Shown here one piece after another: positions 60,457 to 64,000 of a DNA stretch of 64,000 nt. Both the position numbers and the translations under genes were made by a program. Under the pieces are notes generated by a model that saw nothing but the letters and a program-made list of their open reading frames with translations, searched no databases and was not told the origin of the DNA. Source of the stretch: Renibacterium sp. (GTDB lineage: Bacteria > Actinomycetota > Actinomycetes > Actinomycetales > Micrococcaceae); assembly GCA_017419405.1 (NCBI GenBank), contig JAFOLH010000011.1:1-64000 (forward strand), written 5' to 3'. Every line of letters begins with the position of its first letter. Position 1 is the stretch's first letter.

Positions 60457-60475
60457 AAACGAAAATCATTCGTTT
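60457..60475. promoter_or_regulatory. Second copy of the agmatine-promoter palindrome
   Basis: AAACGAAAATCATTCGTTT matches the core of the 57871-57895 palindrome with the same 3-base centre and spacing, one mismatch in each arm region. It lies 57 bases before the MFS start. Confidence 0.7.
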
Positions 60476-60531
60476 TGTGATCTGCATCTCATCCGGAATG
60501 CACCTTGCAGGCGTCCTGGAAAGGCTGCCGC

Positions 60532-61773
60532 TTGTCCGTCACCCTCGCTTCACCGGGCCAGAACGCCCGCGCGCTGACGCCGAAGTACGCGGTGTCCACC
60601 TTCGGCATCTCGGTCTTGGGGCTGCTCACCGCCAATCTGGTCCCGGTGATGATTCTGGCCCTGGAAGCCCTGGGCATCGAAGTCAGCACCGCGGGCCTGT
60701 TCACCACAGTATCCTTGCTCAGCACCGCAGCCGCGTGCATTCTCAGCTCCCGGTACTGCACCAGCGCCTACCGCAAACCGGTGGCCCGGATCGGCGCCTT
60801 GGTCGGCGGCTCCGGCTTCCTTCTGGCGGCCCTCGCCCCTTCGGATCTGCTGGTTTTCCTGGGCATGGTCGGCGGCGGCATCGGCATCGGTGCGACCAGC
60901 GCAGCCAGTGGCGCCGCCTTGGCGGCCCTGAAGGATCCGGAGCGCATGTCCGGGCTCAGCTCCTTGTCCAACCGGGTCCTGGTGACCATTGTCCTGGCAG
61001 TGATCCCGTTGCTGGGCATCCAGATGCTCACCGTGTTCGGCTTCCTGAGCCTGCTCAGTTTCAGCGGCGCGCTGTTCGCCTATTGGCTGCCCACGGCACC
61101 TGCCGATCCCGCAACGACCGATCCCGGAACCGCCGCCGCGCCGCCCGCGGCGAAGCCCAGCCAGCAGCCGGCCCCGGCAGGCCGCGCCCGCCCGACCGGC
61201 ACCGTCGTCGGCCTGGTCTTGCTGGTCTCCTTCGCGCTCTGGGGCTTGAGCGAAGACTCGTTCTGGAGCATCTTGGGTGTTCTGGGCACCAGCCAGGCCG
61301 GCTTGGACAACGCGCAGCTCAGCCTGGTGCTGAGCGGCTCCACGGCGGGCGGGATCCTGGCTTCCTTCTTCATTCTGCTGGTCGGCGACAAACTCGGCCG
61401 GTCGATTCCGTTGCTCGTCTTCATCGTGGCTGGCAGCATCTTGAAATTCAGCGCGACCCAGCTCACCGACAGCGGCAGCTTCATCGCTGCCGTGATCATT
61501 TGGAACACCTTGTACGCCCTCGTCTTCGCCTACGTCAACGCCGTCGCCATCGCCCTGGACCGGTCCGGCCGCTGGTCCGGACCACTCGCCGGCGTCTACT
61601 TGGTCGGCTCCGCCCTGGCTCCGTTCGCCGCAACCCTGCTCAGCGAACAGTTCGGCTACACCGTCTTCGGCTACGCCAGCAGCGGGCTCAGTCTGCTGCT
61701 GGTCATCCCGCTCGCCCTTGCCGCCCGGCAGTCGAGCCGCAAACCCACCGCTACCCGCAAGGAGCAAGCATGA
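60532..61773 (+). CDS. MFS transporter
   Basis: 413 aa. The TTG at 60532 is preferred because GGAAAGG ends seven bases before it; the TTG at 60505 is possible. About twelve transmembrane helices and an Ala/Pro-rich cytoplasmic loop (residues about 190-220) between the two halves. Its stop overlaps the amidohydrolase start by four bases. Substrate unknown. Confidence 0.88.
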   Translation: MSVTLASPGQNARALTPKYAVSTFGISVLGLLTANLVPVMILALEALGIEVSTAGLFTTVSLLSTAAACILSSRYCTSAYRKPVARIGALVGGSGFLLAALAPSDLLVFLGMVGGGIGIGATSAASGAALAALKDPERMSGLSSLSNRVLVTIVLAVIPLLGIQMLTVFGFLSLLSFSGALFAYWLPTAPADPATTDPGTAAAPPAAKPSQQPAPAGRARPTGTVVGLVLLVSFALWGLSEDSFWSILGVLGTSQAGLDNAQLSLVLSGSTAGGILASFFILLVGDKLGRSIPLLVFIVAGSILKFSATQLTDSGSFIAAVIIWNTLYALVFAYVNAVAIALDRSGRWSGPLAGVYLVGSALAPFAATLLSEQFGYTVFGYASSGLSLLLVIPLALAARQSSRKPTATRKEQA

Positions 61774-63401
61774 ACCCGACGGTCTACCGAAACGCCAAAG
61801 TCCTGACCGGGAATCCAGCGGATCCGGACCGGTACGCAGAAGCCTTCGCGGTACAGGATGGGCGGTTCCGCTCGGTCGGCTCGCTGGCCGGAGTGCGGCA
61901 AAGCATCACCGAGGCACCCGACCCCCTGGAGATCGACCTCGACGGAGCAGTGGTCATTCCGGGCATCGTTGATTCGCACAGCCACCTGCGCCAGTTCGGC
62001 GAGTCCCTCGGCCACCTGGAACTATCCGGATGCGACTCCTTGGCCGGCATCCAAGCTGCGGTCCGGGCCGCGATCGCCGAGGCTCCCGAGCGGCCCAGGA
62101 TCATCGGCAAAGGCTGGCTTTTCTCCGCAGTCCCGGACGGCAGCCCCACTGCCGCAATGCTGGACCCGGTCAGCGGGCAAACCCCGGTCTATCTTTTCGC
62201 CAATGACTTCCACTCGGCCTGGTTGAACAACGCCGCTTTGCTCGAATCCGGCATCGACCGGGAAACCCCGGATCCGGTAGGCGGCGAAATCGCCCGCAAT
62301 CCGGCTGGCGCAGCCTCCGGAATGCTCTGGGAAAACGCCTTCTTGGAGCTCTGCCTGGGTTCCCTGGAGCGGTTCAAAACCACGCCGGGCAATGCCGGGG
62401 ACCTGCGTGCGGCATTTTCCGCCTATGCGGCATCCGGCGTCACCGCGGCCATGGACATGTCCCTCGCCGAAGCAGACCTAGAAGCCCTCGACATGCTGCT
62501 GGCCGAGCAGGACGGTGTGCTGCCGCTGCGGGTACGCGGCTATTGGCTGGTAACACCGGCCGAAGACCACGCCGCGCATGCCGCACAGATCCGTCGCGCC
62601 GCCGAATTGGCCGCGAACCGGAAGTCGCCTTATTTTTCCGTGGTCGGCGTGAAGTTCATCGTGGACGGCGTCATCGACTCCTGCACCGCGGCGATGGTCG
62701 AACCGTTCGCCAACGGGGCGTTGCCGGAGGCCATTTGGCGTGCCGAATATCTCGCCCCTGCCGTGGTCGAAGCCGATCGGGCCGGGCTGAGCATCGCCTT
62801 GCACGCCATCGGCGACGACGCTTCGCGAATCGCCCTCGATGCCTTGGAATCTGCAGTCCGCAGCAACGGCGACATCCCGCGCCGGCACCGTTTGGAGCAT
62901 TTGGAGACGGTCACTCCGGAAAACATCGAGCGCCTGGTCAGGCTGGGCGTGGTGGCCAGCATGCAACCGGTCCATGCCGATCCGGCGATCCAGGAGAACT
63001 GGCGGAAGATGCTGGGCGACCACCGGATCGAACGCGGGTACCCACTGGCGGAAATCGAACGGGCCGGTGCCCGAGTAGCGCTGAGCACTGATGCGCCGAC
63101 TGCTTCGCACCGGCCCTTCGACAACCTCTACACTGCGATCACCCGGAAATCCCCGGGCCACCCGGAACTGCCCGCGAATCTTCCGGGTATGGTGATCAGC
63201 GCCAGCCGGGCCTTGGCCTACGCAAGCTATGGCGGCGCCTATTCCTGCGGAGAAGAATCGGAATTCGGCTCGATCGAAGCCGGCAAATTCGCGGATTTCA
63301 CGGTTCTGGACCGGGACCCGACGGCGGTGCCCCCGGAGGAACTGCTGGGTATCCGGGTGCTGCTCACCGTCGTCGGCGGCATGGTCAGCCATCGGAGCTG
63401 A
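61770..63401 (+). CDS. YtcJ-like amidohydrolase
   Basis: 543 aa; ATG at 61770 in GGAGCAAGCATGA overlaps the MFS stop. Amidohydrolase metal motif SHSHLRQFGESLGH near residues 70-84, then SVVGVKFIVDGVIDS, a histidine in ALHAIGDDASRIALDALE, HRLEHLETVTPE and STDAPTASHRPF. The family includes hydrolases of formamides and cyclic ureas; the substrate is unknown but probably imported by the MFS partner. The 3' end overlaps the next gene by 17 bases, convergently. Confidence 0.9.
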   Translation: MNPTVYRNAKVLTGNPADPDRYAEAFAVQDGRFRSVGSLAGVRQSITEAPDPLEIDLDGAVVIPGIVDSHSHLRQFGESLGHLELSGCDSLAGIQAAVRAAIAEAPERPRIIGKGWLFSAVPDGSPTAAMLDPVSGQTPVYLFANDFHSAWLNNAALLESGIDRETPDPVGGEIARNPAGAASGMLWENAFLELCLGSLERFKTTPGNAGDLRAAFSAYAASGVTAAMDMSLAEADLEALDMLLAEQDGVLPLRVRGYWLVTPAEDHAAHAAQIRRAAELAANRKSPYFSVVGVKFIVDGVIDSCTAAMVEPFANGALPEAIWRAEYLAPAVVEADRAGLSIALHAIGDDASRIALDALESAVRSNGDIPRRHRLEHLETVTPENIERLVRLGVVASMQPVHADPAIQENWRKMLGDHRIERGYPLAEIERAGARVALSTDAPTASHRPFDNLYTAITRKSPGHPELPANLPGMVISASRALAYASYGGAYSCGEESEFGSIEAGKFADFTVLDRDPTAVPPEELLGIRVLLTVVGGMVSHRS

Positions 63402-64000
63402 CCGCGGGCCGCCAGAACAACGTGACCACCAGCGCGCCGACCGCGAGGACCACCATCATGACGATCAACCGGCCCCAGGCCGCCTGGTCCACGCCCGGCG
63501 CGAAAAAGACTCCGATCAGCACGGTCGCGGTGATTGCTCCGAGATAACGGCAGGTCTGCAGGATTCCGGAGGCGATACCGGCATCTTGCGGGTCGGTGGA
63601 GGCATACATGCCCTGGCTGGAGGCAATGCTCACCGCGCTGTACGGGAACCCGAGCGCCGCAGCGAGCACCACGATCAGCCATGGTTGCAGGCTCACGGTC
63701 AGCAGCCCGAGCAATCCCGCGCCCAGCAGCAGCGATGCCATTCCGTAAACCAGGATCTTCCGGACCCCGTACCGGTCGATCGCCCGGGCGGCGAAGGGCG
63801 TGGCGATCACCGAGACCGCGGCGAGCGGCAACATGAGCAGTCCGACCACGTTCGCGGGGAACCCGCCGGCTTCCTCCAAGAACTGCGGCAGGCCGAAGAA
63901 CGCGATGTAGTAAACCCCGGTGAACACCGCGAAGGCCAGATAGATCAAGAGCAGCGGCCGGTTCCGGCCCAGCAACCGCAAATCCAGGAAGGGTTTGCCG
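63385..64000 (-). CDS. MFS transporter (partial, cut by the right edge)
   Basis: The C-terminal 204 codons are present, open to the edge (GKPFLDLRLLGRNRPL...). Six to seven helices and GLPQFLEEAGGFPANVVGL, RAIDRYGVRKILVYGMASL and a DPQDAGIASGILQTCRYLG segment (motif C-like) identify a drug-efflux type MFS member. Confidence 0.85.
   Translation of the reverse strand, partial: GKPFLDLRLLGRNRPLLLIYLAFAVFTGVYYIAFFGLPQFLEEAGGFPANVVGLLMLPLAAVSVIATPFAARAIDRYGVRKILVYGMASLLLGAGLLGLLTVSLQPWLIVVLAAALGFPYSAVSIASSQGMYASTDPQDAGIASGILQTCRYLGAITATVLIGVFFAPGVDQAAWGRLIVMMVVLAVGALVVTLFWRPAVSSDG

Noticed and set aside
1-64000. CRISPR arrays, insertion sequences, integrases or phage genes
   Set aside because: No regularly spaced repeats, transposase motifs or integrase genes were seen; tRNA-Thr and tRNA-Met have no adjacent integrase or direct repeat that would mark an attachment site.

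Overview
The window is chromosomal DNA from a high-GC Gram-positive bacterium, most likely an actinobacterium of the Arthrobacter-like Micrococcaceae. This is inferred from the GC-rich codons, frequent GTG/TTG starts, Tat and Sec exported proteins and gene content. No 16S gene lies in the window, so the genus is not proven. No insertion sequence, prophage or CRISPR array was seen. Most of the window is ordinary metabolism, transport and regulation. One stretch, about 30.6-37.3 kb, has a different character: tandem secreted proteases, a long less GC-rich intergenic region and an unrecognised exported protein.

Layout. 1-4.1 kb: an edge-cut secreted protein, a degenerate UDP-GlcNAc 2-epimerase-like protein and a Tat-exported metallo-hydrolase. 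4.1-4.4 kb: tRNA-Met and tRNA-Thr. 4.5-12.3 kb, minus strand: a LysM protein, a DEAD-box helicase, a MOSC protein, a NitT/TauT-type ABC transporter (ATPase plus duplicated permease, no binding protein) and a serine hydrolase. 12.5-21.1 kb: a complete minus-strand potassium operon in the order 27-aa peptide, kdpF, kdpA, kdpB, kdpC, P-loop protein, kdpD, kdpE, with a repeated motif upstream. 21.2-30.6 kb: a sugar locus. LacI regulator, ROK kinase and a long mannose-6-phosphate-isomerase-like protein diverge from a GH38 alpha-mannosidase across a perfect LacI operator. The mannosidase is followed by an amidohydrolase and a glutaryl-CoA-dehydrogenase-like gene.

30.7-34.0 kb: four tandem secreted S1 proteases, each followed by its own hairpin. 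34.0-37.3 kb: a long intergenic region and a Tat-exported 833-aa protein with a large hydrophobic segment. 37.4-44.3 kb: transsulfuration genes (metB-like and CBS), a fatty-acid desaturase, a divergent EamA/LysR pair and an M20 peptidase. 44.5-49.8 kb: RtcB with an unusual leader, an ArsB-like transporter overlapping an AlkA-like glycosylase, an ABM protein, thioredoxin and MgtC. 50.2-54.5 kb: a TetR-controlled ABC exporter and a MarR-controlled MFS exporter. 54.7-64 kb: an acyl-CoA dehydrogenase, agmatine degradation (AguA/AguB) with a divergent TetR gene, an SDR/TetR pair, and an MFS/amidohydrolase operon that carries the same palindrome as the agmatine promoter. An MFS gene is cut by the right edge.

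The observations most worth following are the protease array beside the unknown Tat protein, the rtcB leader with alternative stem-loops and a small ORF, the extra small genes in the kdp operon, and the shared palindrome linking agmatine genes to the MFS/amidohydrolase operon.
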